NCBI GenBank assembly: GCA_963710165.1
Contig: CAVPYZ010000002.1
Span: forward strand, 1-64,000
Direction: 5' to 3'
DNA: 64,000 nt
Source: JACKIP01 sp963710165
GTDB lineage: Bacteria > Pseudomonadota > Alphaproteobacteria > Micavibrionales > Micavibrionaceae
The position numbers were made by a program, and so were the translations under genes. Numbering within the stretch: position 1 is the stretch's first letter; the number at the start of each line of letters is the position of its first letter. Below are positions 17,206-26,794 of the stretch, piece by piece. The notes beneath the pieces are model-generated. The model searched no databases. It was not told the origin of the DNA and saw nothing but the letters and a program-made list of their open reading frames with translations.

Positions 17206-19042
17206 TCACTTATCATCACCCATTTTCAGGGCATTGATAAACGCAGATTGTGGAATGTCCACATTCCCATATTGGCGCATTTTGGCTTTACCTTTTTTCT
17301 GCTTTTCCAACAGTTTACGCTTACGACTTACATCGCCACCGTAACATTTGGCCGTAACATCTTTACGCAACGCGGATAAATGATTCCGCGGCAATGATTT
17401 TCCCGCCTATGGCGGCTTGAATGGCGATTTTAAACATCTGGCGCGGGATTAGATCTTTCAGGCGCTCGCACAATGTGCGGCCGCGGCCTTCGGCATTCTG
17501 ACGCCAGACAATCATGGCTAGGGCATCAACTGGTTCATCGTTGACCTTAATATTCAGTTTAACCAGATCGATTTCGCGATAGCCATACACCTCGTAATCA
17601 AAACTGGCATAGCCTTTGGAGATGGATTTCAGGCGGTCATAAAAATCAAACACAATTTCGTTCAGGGGCAGGTAATATACCACCATGGCGCGGTTGCCGG
17701 CATAGGTCAGGTTGATCTTGCATCGCCGCGGCGTTCTTGACACAGGCTGTAGCACTCGCCCAGAAATTCATCGGGCACCATAATGGTTGCTTTAATCCAT
17801 GGCTCTTCAATGCTGATCGATTCTGTGACATCTGGCATGTCGGCGGGGTTATAAAGCTCGTATCTGTTCGCCCTTGGTCATGTTGATTTTGTAAACCACG
17901 CTGGGCGCGGTCGGTAATGAGATCCAGATCAAATTCACGATCCAGACGCTCTTGGATAATCTCCATATGCAACAGCCCGAAGAACCCGCAGCGAAAACCA
18001 AGACCGAGCGCTTGGGATTTTTCCATTTCATAATGCAAAGAGGCGTCATTCAGTTTCAGTTTGCCCAAACTGCTCGCGCAAATCTTCAAACTGACCGGCA
18101 TCTGCGGGGAAGAGCGGAGCAAAACACCATCGGGACAGCAGGGTTTAAAGCCTTTCAGTTTTTCGGCGCACGGGCGTTTTTCATTCGGTAATCGTGTCGC
18201 CGACCTGCGTTTCGGCAGATGTCTTTAATGCTGGCGGTGATAAATCCCATTTCACCAGGGCCCAGAGCCTCCAACATCACGGGTTTGGGGGTGAACATAC
18301 CAACACGGTCAATATCACGCTACGGCGCGATGTGTTCAATGAAGCTGATTTGCTGTCCTTTTTCAGATAACCATCGATCACACGTACCAAGATAACCACG
18401 CCAGATACGCGTCATACCAGCTATCAACCAGCAAGCGCTTTAGGCGGCTTTTTCGATATCACCTTCATGGGGTGGGGGCAGTGTCCGGACAATGGCTTCC
18501 AGTAGGTCATCTATGCCAATGCCGGTTTTGCCGATACCATAACGGCATCTTCGGCGGCCAGACCGATCACATCTTCAACTTCCGTTGCTACGCGTTCGGC
18601 ATCTGCGGCGGGCAGGTCGATTTTATTGATAACAGGAATGATTTCATGATTATTTTCAATGGCTTGATACACATTGGCAAGCGTTTGCGCCTCTACCCCT
18701 TGCGTCGCATCAACAACCAGAAGGGAACCCTCACATGATGCAAGAGAGCGGGAGACTTCGTAGGAAAAATCCACATGCCCCGGTGTGTCCATAATATTAA
18801 GCTGGTATTCAATGCCGTCTTTCGCGGTATAGGCAAGGCGAACGGTTTGCGCCTTAATCGTGATGCCGCGTTCGCGCTCAATATCCATGCTGTCCAGCAC
18901 CTGCTGCGGTCATCTCCCGCTCTTCCAGCCCGCCACATGTTTGGATCATACGATCGGCCAGAGTCGATTTTCCATGATCAATATGTGCAATAATCGCGAA
19001 GTTACGAATATGGGCGAGGGGTTTTGTTTCGGGTGTTTTCAT
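17206..19042 (-). CDS. lepA: Elongation factor 4 (LepA), heavily frameshifted
   Basis: From the ATG at 19042: AHIRNFAIIAHIDHGKSTLA (G1), RGITIKAQTVRLAY (G2), DTPGHVDFSYEVSRSLA (G3), INKIDLPAADAERVA (G4). Further on come the LepA-specific GFRCGFFGLLHMEIIQERL and the C-terminal AKCYGGDVSRKRKLLEKQKK with GNVDIPQSAFINALKM. All LepA domains are present in order and total length fits about 600 residues. At least eight one-base discrepancies break the frame between about 17880 and 18905. Several are homopolymer miscounts: a short A run near 18527, a long one near 18447, GG for GGG near 18402, and a short A run near 18363. EF4 is a ribosomal back-translocase GTPase. I regard the gene as intact in the organism. 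Confidence 0.85.
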
Positions 19043-19184
19043 GAGTGCTTTTATACGGGGCTTCTGCGCTTTATTCAAAGAAAATCTAATTTATTCTATG
19101 TTTTAAATACATCTTTTTAGATATAAAGCTTTTATATCCGAAAATAGATTAGTATAATCTCAATCTAACAACAGATTTATGTGA

Positions 19185-19952
19185 ATGTTTCAAAAGATCC
19201 TAGATGATGAAGATGAGCGCAAGTTGCTCCTAAATAAACTCAGAGCGTTTTCAATACATATATTAACGGCTTCAGGCGCGTTTTTTGCTCTTTTGGCTAT
19301 TATTGCAGTGGCAGAGGGTAACTTTGTAGCGGCCTTTTTATGGTTGGGCGTGACCCTCTTTATTGACGGAATTGACGGGCCGATTGCACGTAAGTTTAAA
19401 GTGACAGAAGTATTACCCGACTGGTCGGGGGCAATGATTGATAACGTAATTGATTACGCGACCTACGCACTTATACCCGCCTTTGCACTGTATATGAGCG
19501 GTATGGCGGACGGGGTTTCTTTATATATTGCGGTGGCCGCAATTGTTATATCTAGCGCGGTTTATTATGCGGATATGGGTATGAAGACAGAAGAGAATTT
19601 CTTTAAGGGATTTCCTGTTACATGGAATATGTTGGTCTTCACTTTATTCGCCACGCAAGCGAGTGAGCCTGTTGTAATGGCACTGGTTGCGTTTGCCACT
19701 ATTATGACGTTTTCCCCCATCTGGTTTTTGCATCCGGTAAGGGTCAAACGATTGCGTCCTATTAACCTGGCTGTATTTGGTATTTGGTCGGGGTTCAGTT
19801 TATTTGCACTTATCAAAGGATTTGAACAACAGGAATGGGTTACCGCCGTTATTATCGCGAGCTCCCTTTATCTTTTTTGTATTGGAATGGTCTTACAGAT
19901 TTTCCCGAATTTCGGGAAGAATTCTACTGAGGACACGCCAGAGGACTATTAA
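19185..19952 (+). CDS. pcs: Phosphatidylcholine synthase (CDP-diglyceride-choline O-phosphatidyltransferase)
   Basis: A 255-residue polytopic membrane protein. The CDP-alcohol phosphotransferase site appears as DGIDGPIARKFKV...WSGAMIDNVIDYATY, with the conserved aspartates. The surrounding pattern (HILTASGAFFALLAI, KTEENFFKGFPVTWNML) is that of Pcs, not of phosphatidylserine or phosphatidylglycerophosphate synthases. Pcs condenses free choline with CDP-diacylglycerol to phosphatidylcholine at the inner membrane. It is typical of alphaproteobacteria that live with eukaryotes or scavenge choline. The gene is monocistronic, divergent from lepA, and its 3' end overlaps the convergent gene by 29 bases. 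Confidence 0.85.
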   Translation: MFQKILDDEDERKLLLNKLRAFSIHILTASGAFFALLAIIAVAEGNFVAAFLWLGVTLFIDGIDGPIARKFKVTEVLPDWSGAMIDNVIDYATYALIPAFALYMSGMADGVSLYIAVAAIVISSAVYYADMGMKTEENFFKGFPVTWNMLVFTLFATQASEPVVMALVAFATIMTFSPIWFLHPVRVKRLRPINLAVFGIWSGFSLFALIKGFEQQEWVTAVIIASSLYLFCIGMVLQIFPNFGKNSTEDTPEDY

Positions 19953-20394
19953 TCTGTGCTTTGAATAGTTCGAGCGCATTATCTGCCAATTTCTCACCAA
20001 CGACTGTTTCACCTCTTAATGTGCTCGCGATCGTACCTAGAGCGCTTTCTTCGCTGGAAATATCTGATGATACATCACGTCCTGAGCGAAAGTTGTCTTC
20101 GCGTGGAATGGTTGGCAAAAGACAGTATTCTCCATTTTCGAACAGATAAACCGTACCGTCTGCATTCACTATTCTTTGCGTATCGGAAACATCTGTTACT
20201 GATATCTCGCTCGCGGTGGAAAATGCTTGAAAGTTTTCCTGATCGGTCCAGATATTATATGCCGCAACTAAAGAGCCGGCGATGGCCGCTGTACCAATTA
20301 TTGATAAGTAAGGGTGTTTTTGACATGCTCTGGCAAAACCGTTTGATGCGGGTTCGATCGTTTCGTTTTGTGGGTCAGTATTATTATTTGCCAT
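19924..20394 (-). CDS. Hypothetical single-pass membrane protein
   Basis: About 156 residues from the ATG at 20394, chosen because GAGG lies five bases upstream; an ATG nine codons earlier is possible. One transmembrane helix (HPYLSIIGTAAIAGSLVAAY) near residues 28-47 is followed by an acidic soluble part with VNADGTVYLFENGEYCLLP, then a Ser/Glu-rich tail. I do not recognise a family. The orientation suggests a short cytoplasmic N-terminus and a periplasmic C-terminal part. Its 3' end overlaps pcs. Confidence 0.6.
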   Translation of the reverse strand: MANNNTDPQNETIEPASNGFARACQKHPYLSIIGTAAIAGSLVAAYNIWTDQENFQAFSTASEISVTDVSDTQRIVNADGTVYLFENGEYCLLPTIPREDNFRSGRDVSSDISSEESALGTIASTLRGETVVGEKLADNALELFKAQINSPLACPQ

Positions 20395-20510
20395 ATTTTC
20401 CTCTATTTTTTCTTTGATCATAGTAAATCAGGCCATTTTTTCAATAAGTATCATAAATTAATATCCTTATTGCTTTATTCCTGCGTAAATATTGTTATAA
20501 AGGGGCAGAC

Positions 20511-21317
20511 ATGAAGCGCTTAATATTATTACTGATTATGTTATATGCATGTCCGTCATTCGCACAAGATGGCGGAAAGCAGCTGATTTATGAGCGTGAT
20601 CATGCGACAATTCCTTCATCGGAATATTCCAGTTTTTTTCGTGAAAATTCAAATGGTCAAGTTCGTAGAGAGTTTATTTACGAGGGAAAGGACGGAGCCG
20701 TTCCAAGAACGTATCAAGTCTATATTCCTGAAAACTATAGCGCCAAAAAGGAATATCCTGTTATCGTCCTTCTTCACGGTCCAAAACGTACAGGTGTTTC
20801 ACTTGTTCAGAAATGGATGCCGCTTGCAGATAGTGCAGAGTTAGTTTTGATCGGGCCTACGCATCCTAGCAAAGGATGGGACGTTAGTCTGGAAGAAGCT
20901 AATATCATAGAGGGAATGATTGATCACCTAGACGAGAAAGTTAATATTGATCGCTCTCGCCTTTATTTATTCGGGCATTCCGCCGGTGGACATTTTGCCA
21001 GCTACATGACCGTTTTAAAGCCAAACTTGTTCGCTGCGATTGCTGTCCATGCAGGATATTTTTTGAATCATAAGATTTATTTTCAAGTCGATAATAACTT
21101 TATCAGAAAAACACCGATCATTTTTATCGCGGGAATGAGTGACGCCATTGTCCCTTCCCAAAATGTTAGTGCATCGGCAAAATTTCTGGCTGAACAGGGG
21201 CATGACGCGATGTATGTGGAATATATAGGACATACACATTGGTATTATACGATTGCCAATGAAATAAATCTAAAGGCGCTGACTTTTTTAAGCCAATTTA
21301 AGAAAGAAGAGAATTGA
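20511..21317 (+). CDS. Secreted alpha/beta-hydrolase esterase (LpqC/PHB-depolymerase-like)
   Basis: A 268-residue protein with a signal peptide (MKRLILLLIMLYACPSFAQD). It has the hydrolase-fold oxyanion strand YPVIVLLHG, the nucleophile motif LYLFGHSAGGHFASY, a later acid in GMSDAIVPSQN and a catalytic-histidine context IGHTHWYY. The VYIPENYSAKKEYPVIV opening is typical of feruloyl-esterase and PHB-depolymerase-related enzymes. It probably acts on an ester in the periplasm or outside the cell; substrate unknown. Four bases precede hemB, so the two may be co-transcribed by chance of position. Confidence 0.75.
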   Translation: MKRLILLLIMLYACPSFAQDGGKQLIYERDHATIPSSEYSSFFRENSNGQVRREFIYEGKDGAVPRTYQVYIPENYSAKKEYPVIVLLHGPKRTGVSLVQKWMPLADSAELVLIGPTHPSKGWDVSLEEANIIEGMIDHLDEKVNIDRSRLYLFGHSAGGHFASYMTVLKPNLFAAIAVHAGYFLNHKIYFQVDNNFIRKTPIIFIAGMSDAIVPSQNVSASAKFLAEQGHDAMYVEYIGHTHWYYTIANEINLKALTFLSQFKKEEN

Positions 21318-21320
21318 ACG

Positions 21321-22373
21321 ATGGCCGTTTCCAAAATATCAGATGCTAAAGAACCAGTTCACTCCAATGATTTGACAGCACCGAACCCGTTATTCAGAAA
21401 ACGTCGCTTAAGACAGAACGGCGCGTTTCGAAGCATGGTGAGAGAAAATACTTTAAACGCGAATGACTTTTTACTACCGATTTTTGTAGAGGAAAATGTG
21501 ACAGAGCGCGCGGCTATCGCGTCTTTGCCGGGTGTTTTCCGTGAGTTGGAACAAACTTTGGACGCCGCAGTAAAGCAAGCAACACAAACAGGTGTAAAAG
21601 CCGTTATGTTATTCGGTGTGTCTCATCATAAAGATGATCAGGGACGTGATAGTTTGCATGATAAAGGTCTGTTTGCGCGCATGATTGACCGTGCCAAACA
21701 AGCCGCGCCCGACGCTTTAGTGGTCGCTGATTTATGTTTTTGTGAATATACAGATCACGGTCATTGCGGGCCTTTGGATCATAAGGGTGATGTCGATAAT
21801 GATGCCACGCTGGATAATCTGATGATACAAGCGCGTATCGCGGCAGAGGCGGGTGCAGATATGGTTGCACCCAGCGGTATGATGGACGGTATGGTCTCGG
21901 CGATCCGCGAAGGTCTTGATGAAAGTGGATTTTCAAATGTGCCAATCATGTCCTACGCCACGAAATTTGCATCGTGCTTTTACGGTCCGTTCCGCGATGC
22001 GGCGGGTTGTGGTTTAGGGCAAGGCAATCGTAAGAGTTATCAAATGGATCCCGCCAATGCACGTGAAGCGATTGAAGAAGCTTTACAGGATGAGGCGGAA
22101 GGCGCAGATATTCTGATGGTGAAACCCGGTATGCCCTATCTGGACATTTTAAGCCAGATACGTCATGAAACGAATTTACCGCTATCTGTTTATCAAGTCA
22201 GTGGAGAATATGCGATGATTAAAGCAGCGGCAGAAAAAGGATTGTTGGATGAAACTGATGCTATGATGGAATCTTTGCTTGCCTTTAAGCGCGCCGGAGC
22301 AGATATTATTGTCAGTTATTATGCCGAAGAGGCAATCAGGAACATCAAAAATGGATATCTTGAAAATGCATAG
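21321..22373 (+). CDS. hemB: Delta-aminolevulinic acid dehydratase (porphobilinogen synthase)
   Basis: A complete 350-residue enzyme with RLRQNGAFRSMVRENTL at the N-terminus, the metal-site region VVADLCFCEYTDHGHCG, the Schiff-base lysine region IMSYATKFASCFYGPFRDAA and the second lysine in DILMVKPGMPYLDI. It condenses two 5-aminolevulinates to porphobilinogen in haem synthesis. The reduced cysteine pattern in the metal loop (DLCFCEYTDHGHCG) keeps three cysteines, consistent with a zinc-type site. It overlaps hemC by 23 bases, so the two are translationally coupled. Confidence 0.95.
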   Translation: MAVSKISDAKEPVHSNDLTAPNPLFRKRRLRQNGAFRSMVRENTLNANDFLLPIFVEENVTERAAIASLPGVFRELEQTLDAAVKQATQTGVKAVMLFGVSHHKDDQGRDSLHDKGLFARMIDRAKQAAPDALVVADLCFCEYTDHGHCGPLDHKGDVDNDATLDNLMIQARIAAEAGADMVAPSGMMDGMVSAIREGLDESGFSNVPIMSYATKFASCFYGPFRDAAGCGLGQGNRKSYQMDPANAREAIEEALQDEAEGADILMVKPGMPYLDILSQIRHETNLPLSVYQVSGEYAMIKAAAEKGLLDETDAMMESLLAFKRAGADIIVSYYAEEAIRNIKNGYLENA

Positions 22374-23304
22374 ACCGATCATCATCGGCACAAGACAAAG
22401 TAATATGGCGATGCAAATGGCCAATAACGTTGCGCATCAGTTGAAACAGCTTTATCCGCAAATTGATATGCAGGTAAAAGGATTTAAATCCGATGGTGAC
22501 AGGTTTATGGGCGACTTATCCACAATTGGCGGAAAAGGGGCCTTTGTCCGAAATCTGGATCATAAACTGTTGATCGGGGACATTGATTGTGCGGTTCATT
22601 CCCTTAAAGATATTCCCGGTGATATTGAATGCGATAAGAATCTAAAACACCTCGCTCTGTTAGAGCGTGAAGACCCACGCGATTGCCTCATCATGAATGA
22701 GGGCGTGAAGGACGTAGAGCCGCATCATGTTCTGGCAACATCCTCACCACGTCGTCGTGCCATCTTAAAAATGCTATATCCGCAAAATAAAATCATTCCC
22801 TTGCGCGGAAACGTTAATACCCGCCTTAGAAAAATGCAAGAAGGCCAGTTCGATGGTATGGTTTTGTCTTATGCAGGTCTGGTGCGATTAGATTTGCAAC
22901 ATCACGTTACAAAGATTTACAGCACCGAAGAATTTTTACCCGCCGTTGGACAGGGGGTTGTTTGCCTGAAAGTACGGTCTGAAGATGTGAAGGTATGTGA
23001 ATATCTACGTCAACTGAATAATACACAAGCCGAAACAACCACGAATGCTGAGCGTGAAATGCTATGGGTCTTAAAAGGCGATTGTCATAGCGCGATAGCA
23101 GGGCACTGCATTTTTGATGGCACGCAACTATGCATGACGGGACAAGTATTTGCACCCGATGGAAAAACTTACATCGAATCCAAAATGCAACAAAATATAG
23201 ACGAAGCGCCTGAAAAACTGGGGGCTATGGTTGCGGAGGATTTGATCCAGAAGGGTGCGAGAGAGTATTTAAGCGCATTTGATAAATTATCCGTGACTGA
23301 ATAA
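22351..23304 (+). CDS. hemC: Hydroxymethylbilane synthase (porphobilinogen deaminase)
   Basis: About 317 residues. Motifs: IIIGTRQSNMAMQMA, IGGKGAFVRNLDHKLL, DCAVHSLKDIPGDIE, ATSSPRRRAILK, PLRGNVNTRLRKM, LPAVGQGVVCLKVR and the dipyrromethane cofactor cysteine in LKGDCHSAIAGHC. It polymerises four porphobilinogens into hydroxymethylbilane. I start at the ATG at 22351, with AGGAAC about nine bases upstream, inside the end of hemB; a second in-frame ATG at 22366 is possible. hemB-hemC overlap gives a coupled haem pair. Confidence 0.93.
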   Translation: MDILKMHRPIIIGTRQSNMAMQMANNVAHQLKQLYPQIDMQVKGFKSDGDRFMGDLSTIGGKGAFVRNLDHKLLIGDIDCAVHSLKDIPGDIECDKNLKHLALLEREDPRDCLIMNEGVKDVEPHHVLATSSPRRRAILKMLYPQNKIIPLRGNVNTRLRKMQEGQFDGMVLSYAGLVRLDLQHHVTKIYSTEEFLPAVGQGVVCLKVRSEDVKVCEYLRQLNNTQAETTTNAEREMLWVLKGDCHSAIAGHCIFDGTQLCMTGQVFAPDGKTYIESKMQQNIDEAPEKLGAMVAEDLIQKGAREYLSAFDKLSVTE

Positions 23305-23321
23305 ACTATTTATCAGCGATT

Positions 23322-24011
23322 TTGATGAAATTCTTTTCTATTCTATTTCTATTATTTATAATTTCTATCCCGTTTGCGGCATATATTTTTTTAAAAATGG
23401 ATGTTCCAAATTCATACCTGCCATGGAGACCTCTTATGCTAGAGGAGAAAATAGGGCCATTCACACAAATAAAATTAAATGCTCTTAAGAATAATCTATC
23501 TCTATGTCTGGACGCGCTAAATCGTTCTGACCTCGATTTTGTTCCTGTCGGTGACGTAACCAGAGGTGATTGTAATTTGAAAGATCAAGTAACGCTTCAA
23601 AAAAGTAATTATACTTATTCGCAAATCGTCAGAGGGAAATGCGATTTAATTGTGGCACTTAAAATATGGGAAGAGAATGTCCTGAAACCCCTCGTAAAGA
23701 AACATTTGAACTCAGAATTAGTGAAAATCAACCATGCCGGAATTTTTTCATGTCGAAACATTAGCGGTTCAAGCCGCAGAAGTCAGCACGCTTATGCAAA
23801 TGCGATTGATATTAGCGGTTTTATATTAAAAGACGGAGATAGTATAAGCATTTTAAGGGATTGGAATAAAAATGATAATAAATCGGCTTTTCTTAAAGAC
23901 GTACACAAACAATCCTGTCAAATATTCAGCGGTGTATTAGGGCCAAATTACAATGCAGCACATAGAGATCATTTTCATCTTGATTTAGGGCCATATAAAA
24001 TCTGTCGATAG
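23322..24011 (+). CDS. Extensin-like (VanY/Lys-M-peptidase-fold) family protein
   Basis: A 229-residue protein with an N-terminal membrane anchor or signal (FFSILFLLFIISIPFAAYIF). The C-terminal domain shows SSRRSQHAYANAIDISGF, where His and Asp are probable zinc ligands, and the late AAHRDHFHLDLGPYKICR. That is the pattern of the extensin-like C-terminal domain related to D-Ala-D-Ala carboxypeptidases of the LAS fold. A role in trimming peptidoglycan peptides in the periplasm is likely. Four cysteines (near 67, 85, 111 and 145) probably form disulphides. It lies 17 bases after hemC and converges with nuoE. Confidence 0.75.
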   Translation: MMKFFSILFLLFIISIPFAAYIFLKMDVPNSYLPWRPLMLEEKIGPFTQIKLNALKNNLSLCLDALNRSDLDFVPVGDVTRGDCNLKDQVTLQKSNYTYSQIVRGKCDLIVALKIWEENVLKPLVKKHLNSELVKINHAGIFSCRNISGSSRRSQHAYANAIDISGFILKDGDSISILRDWNKNDNKSAFLKDVHKQSCQIFSGVLGPNYNAAHRDHFHLDLGPYKICR

Positions 24012-24015
24012 TATA

Positions 24016-24678
24016 CTAGGCCGCTTCGACACCTGCTTTTTTGGCTTGTTCTTCCAAAGTTGTTGGGCCGTTAATGGCCATGGATTTTCTGCGTCCGTTT
24101 TGCGGACCTGCAGGCGGCACTTCATCTTTTTGAAGGGCATTTATAATTTCGATCATACGGTCATAGGTCAGATCTTCGTAATATTGGTCATTAATCTGAA
24201 CCATCGGCGCATTGGCGCACGCCCCCAGACATTCAACTTCAATTAATGTAAAATAGCCGTCTTTCGTGGTTTCATAGTTATGTGATAGCCCAATTGTATC
24301 TTTGACAGCCTTCATAATATCGTCAGAACTGCAAAGCCAGCAAGGCGTGGTTGTACAAACTTGTAGTAAGTATTTTCCAACAGGTTCCATATTATACATT
24401 GAGTAAAAACTGGCAACTTCATAAACGCGCATCGCGGGGGTGTCTATCACCTCGGCTATATGATCCATTGCGGCGCGGGGAATCCAGCCACCAACGGGCG
24501 GGGTTTGTTTTATTCCTTCGTCGCCAACCTCTCTCTGTGCCAGATCAAGAAGAGGCATCACGGCCGATTGCTGGCGTCCTTCGGGATAGCGAGAGATAAT
24601 TTCCTCTACCTTTTTCTGATTCTTGAATATAAAATCAGCGGGCTGATAATCTGCGTTTAGATCGAATTTTTTCTTCAT
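24016..24678 (-). CDS. nuoE: NADH-quinone oxidoreductase subunit E (24 kDa, [2Fe-2S])
   Basis: About 220 residues from the ATG at 24678 (MKKKFDLNADYQPADF); an earlier in-frame TTG is less likely. Visible are SAVMPLLDLAQREVG, VYEVASFYSMYN, the first cluster ligands in VCTTTPCWLCSSDDIM and the second pair in LIEVECLGACANAPMVQIND. The subunit belongs to the NADH-oxidising arm of complex I and carries the N1a cluster. Unusually it stands alone: nuoF and nuoG lie about 23 kb away on the opposite strand, and no other nuo gene is near. Confidence 0.93.
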   Translation of the reverse strand: MKKKFDLNADYQPADFIFKNQKKVEEIISRYPEGRQQSAVMPLLDLAQREVGDEGIKQTPPVGGWIPRAAMDHIAEVIDTPAMRVYEVASFYSMYNMEPVGKYLLQVCTTTPCWLCSSDDIMKAVKDTIGLSHNYETTKDGYFTLIEVECLGACANAPMVQINDQYYEDLTYDRMIEIINALQKDEVPPAGPQNGRRKSMAINGPTTLEEQAKKAGVEAA

Positions 24679-24794
24679 ATTTAAAGTTATAAAAGAAGTT
24701 GGATTACTCTGCAATAACTCTGATAGATTGCAATGGAATTTACTTATGGAACGAGTTTAAGAGTACAACGTTATAATACTTTAGGAATTTATAT

Positions 24795-25827
24795 ATGAAA
24801 AAAATTTTGACGATCTGTTTCCTTCTTACCTTACAAGTGTCTCGACAGCTTTGCAACGGAAAAACCAACATTCGAAGATCGCATACCCGATAAAATTCTG
24901 GCAGAGGACTCAAAGTTTTTTACATTCACGATAGAGAATGATTTTTTTGGCGGCGGCACAGACCAGCAATATACAAACGGTGTACGCTTCACCTATTTCA
25001 ATACAGGCGCAAAGCCACCTTTGATTGCAAAATGGATGGACGCGGCCATGCCGACCTTTGATATTAATGAAGGCACATCGGTTTATTATTCTTTCGGGCA
25101 AAACCTCTATACGCCAGATGTGATTACAGATCGCGTCCCTGATCCTGATGATAGGCCTTATGCTGCATTTCTATATGGTTCAGCGGGTTTGAGTAATATT
25201 ACTGATAATCATGAAGACGAGTTGGAGCTTACACTTGGAGTTATCGGGCCGTGGGCTTTGGGGGAGGAGGTGCAGGAAAGCGTACATGACCTTTTCGGTC
25301 TGGATGATCCCGCGGGATGGGATAACCAACTTGAAAATGAACCGGGGATTATCTTGTCATGGCAACGTCGTTGGCCAGAAGCCTATTTCAATGATCTGGA
25401 TATTATACATTTCAGGGCATCGCCGCATTTTGGTGTTTCACTAGGGAATGTCTATACCTACGCCGCAACGGGTGTGACGTTTCAGTTCACACCAAAGCAA
25501 TATAAATGGCAGTCACAGCCCTTGCGCGTGCGTCCGGCATTACCCGTAAACGGATTTTTTGTTGTGCCCGAAGATAAATTTGCATGGTCACTATTCGCTG
25601 GTGTCGAGGGACGCGCCGTTGGACGGAACATCTTTTTAGACGGCAACACCTTTGAGGACAGCCCATCTGTTGATAAAAGATATTTCGTTGCCGATGCAAA
25701 TGCGGGTATTTCAATAACATATGGTCGCGCACGGGTTTCATACACCGTTAACTGGCGCTCAAAAGAATTCCATACCCAAAAAGACCCCAGCCTGTTCGGT
25801 GTTGTATCTGCAGGTTATAGATTTTAG
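24795..25827 (+). CDS. LpxR-like outer-membrane lipid A deacylase (DUF2219), one frame break
   Basis: From the ATG at 24795 (AGGA eight bases upstream) a signal peptide begins MKKILTICFLLTLQ; the frame changes near 24835 and continues SFATEKPTFEDRIP. The barrel shows the family signature: TIENDFFGGGTDQQYTNGVR with the Asn-Asp active-site pair, DDRPYAAFLYG, GPWALGEEVQESVHDLF with the histidine, and GWDNQLENEPGIILSW, ending with an aromatic SAGYRF barrel end. LpxR removes the 3'-acyloxyacyl chain of lipid A at the outer membrane, using calcium. Repaired length is about 343 residues. Substrate in this organism is inferred. Confidence 0.8.
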
Positions 25828-25937
25828 GTATCCTGATATTAATAAAACACAGATTGGCTATGAAAATATCATTATGATGCGTGTGCTATTAGCTGTCTTT
25901 ATAATGGAAGAATGGATTAACTGGTTATTTTGTGAAA

Positions 25938-26792
25938 TCACTCATTGGAAGAATTTAACCACTTCACAATAGGGGAGATTTGCCTGTCTTGTATAACAGG
26001 AGGCACATGACCACATTCTTCAAAAGTAATACATTTTAACTTCTGCTTTTGACGCTTCTTCATATCATCAAGAACAGATAGTGGGAAGAGGGTAGATTTA
26101 CCGCCGCGAATAACAAGAACTTCGGACGTGATCTTTTCCCAAAACGGCCATAAGTCAAGATCGCCAATCGGTTCACTACCAAACATCATATCTATGTTCC
26201 GATCAAAGGCGGGTATAAAATGCCCGTCTTGCGTGATCCAATGATTGTTTTGCGCCATCTCTGTCCATAGATCATGGGGTAATTCTCCATAGGATGGTTC
26301 ACGCCCTTCTTTTAAAAAAGCGCGGTACGTTTCAAAGCTATCAAATTTTAAATCAAGTTTGAGATAATCTTTGATCAGATTAAGGTCGTCTTTGGGCACA
26401 TGCGGGCCAATGTCATTAAGGATAAGTTTTTTAATGGGGCTATCATCTGCGCCAGCCATGCGTATTCCAAGTAAGCCGCCTAAAGAAATACCGTACCAGT
26501 CAAGTTCGTAATCTTTCGCATTTATTTCTTCCAAAAATTGCGTTAGAACATCAATATAAACTTTATAACTATAGTCCTCGGCGCGTTTGAAGTTCTCACT
26601 TCTGCCACGCCCGGGTAGATCAATGGCGGCGATTTTATAGTCATGAGGGATGAGTGCATTGCCAAGAGGAATACAATCTGTGCTGTTTCCGGTCAGACCA
26701 TGAACACAGACCATAATACGTTCGGACTTATCATTACCAAGTAATTGATAGAATACTTTTGTGCCGCGAAAATTAAAAAAACGCTCACTCAT
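25938..26792 (-). CDS. Alpha/beta-hydrolase
   Basis: A 284-residue cytoplasmic hydrolase of the alpha/beta fold: oxyanion turn VCVHGLTGNSTDC, DLPGRGRSENF, nucleophile elbow YGISLGGLLGIRM, acid region VLVIRGGKSTLFP and catalytic histidine in EECGHVPPV. This resembles the broad esterase/haloperoxidase/hydrolase family; substrate cannot be told. It begins two bases after the patatin-like gene on the same strand, so both are probably one operon acting on lipids or esters. Confidence 0.8.
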   Translation of the reverse strand: MSERFFNFRGTKVFYQLLGNDKSERIMVCVHGLTGNSTDCIPLGNALIPHDYKIAAIDLPGRGRSENFKRAEDYSYKVYIDVLTQFLEEINAKDYELDWYGISLGGLLGIRMAGADDSPIKKLILNDIGPHVPKDDLNLIKDYLKLDLKFDSFETYRAFLKEGREPSYGELPHDLWTEMAQNNHWITQDGHFIPAFDRNIDMMFGSEPIGDLDLWPFWEKITSEVLVIRGGKSTLFPLSVLDDMKKRQKQKLKCITFEECGHVPPVIQDRQISPIVKWLNSSNE

Positions 26793-26794
26793 GA

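Noticed and set aside
17206..19042. Programmed frameshifting in lepA.
   Set aside because: There are too many breaks, in different directions, with no slippery heptamer and no family precedent; errors in run lengths explain them.
25828..25937. A possible short gene between the LpxR-like gene and the alpha/beta-hydrolase.
   Set aside because: The open stretch overlaps the end of the LpxR-like gene, has no ribosome site and the composition is not protein-like.
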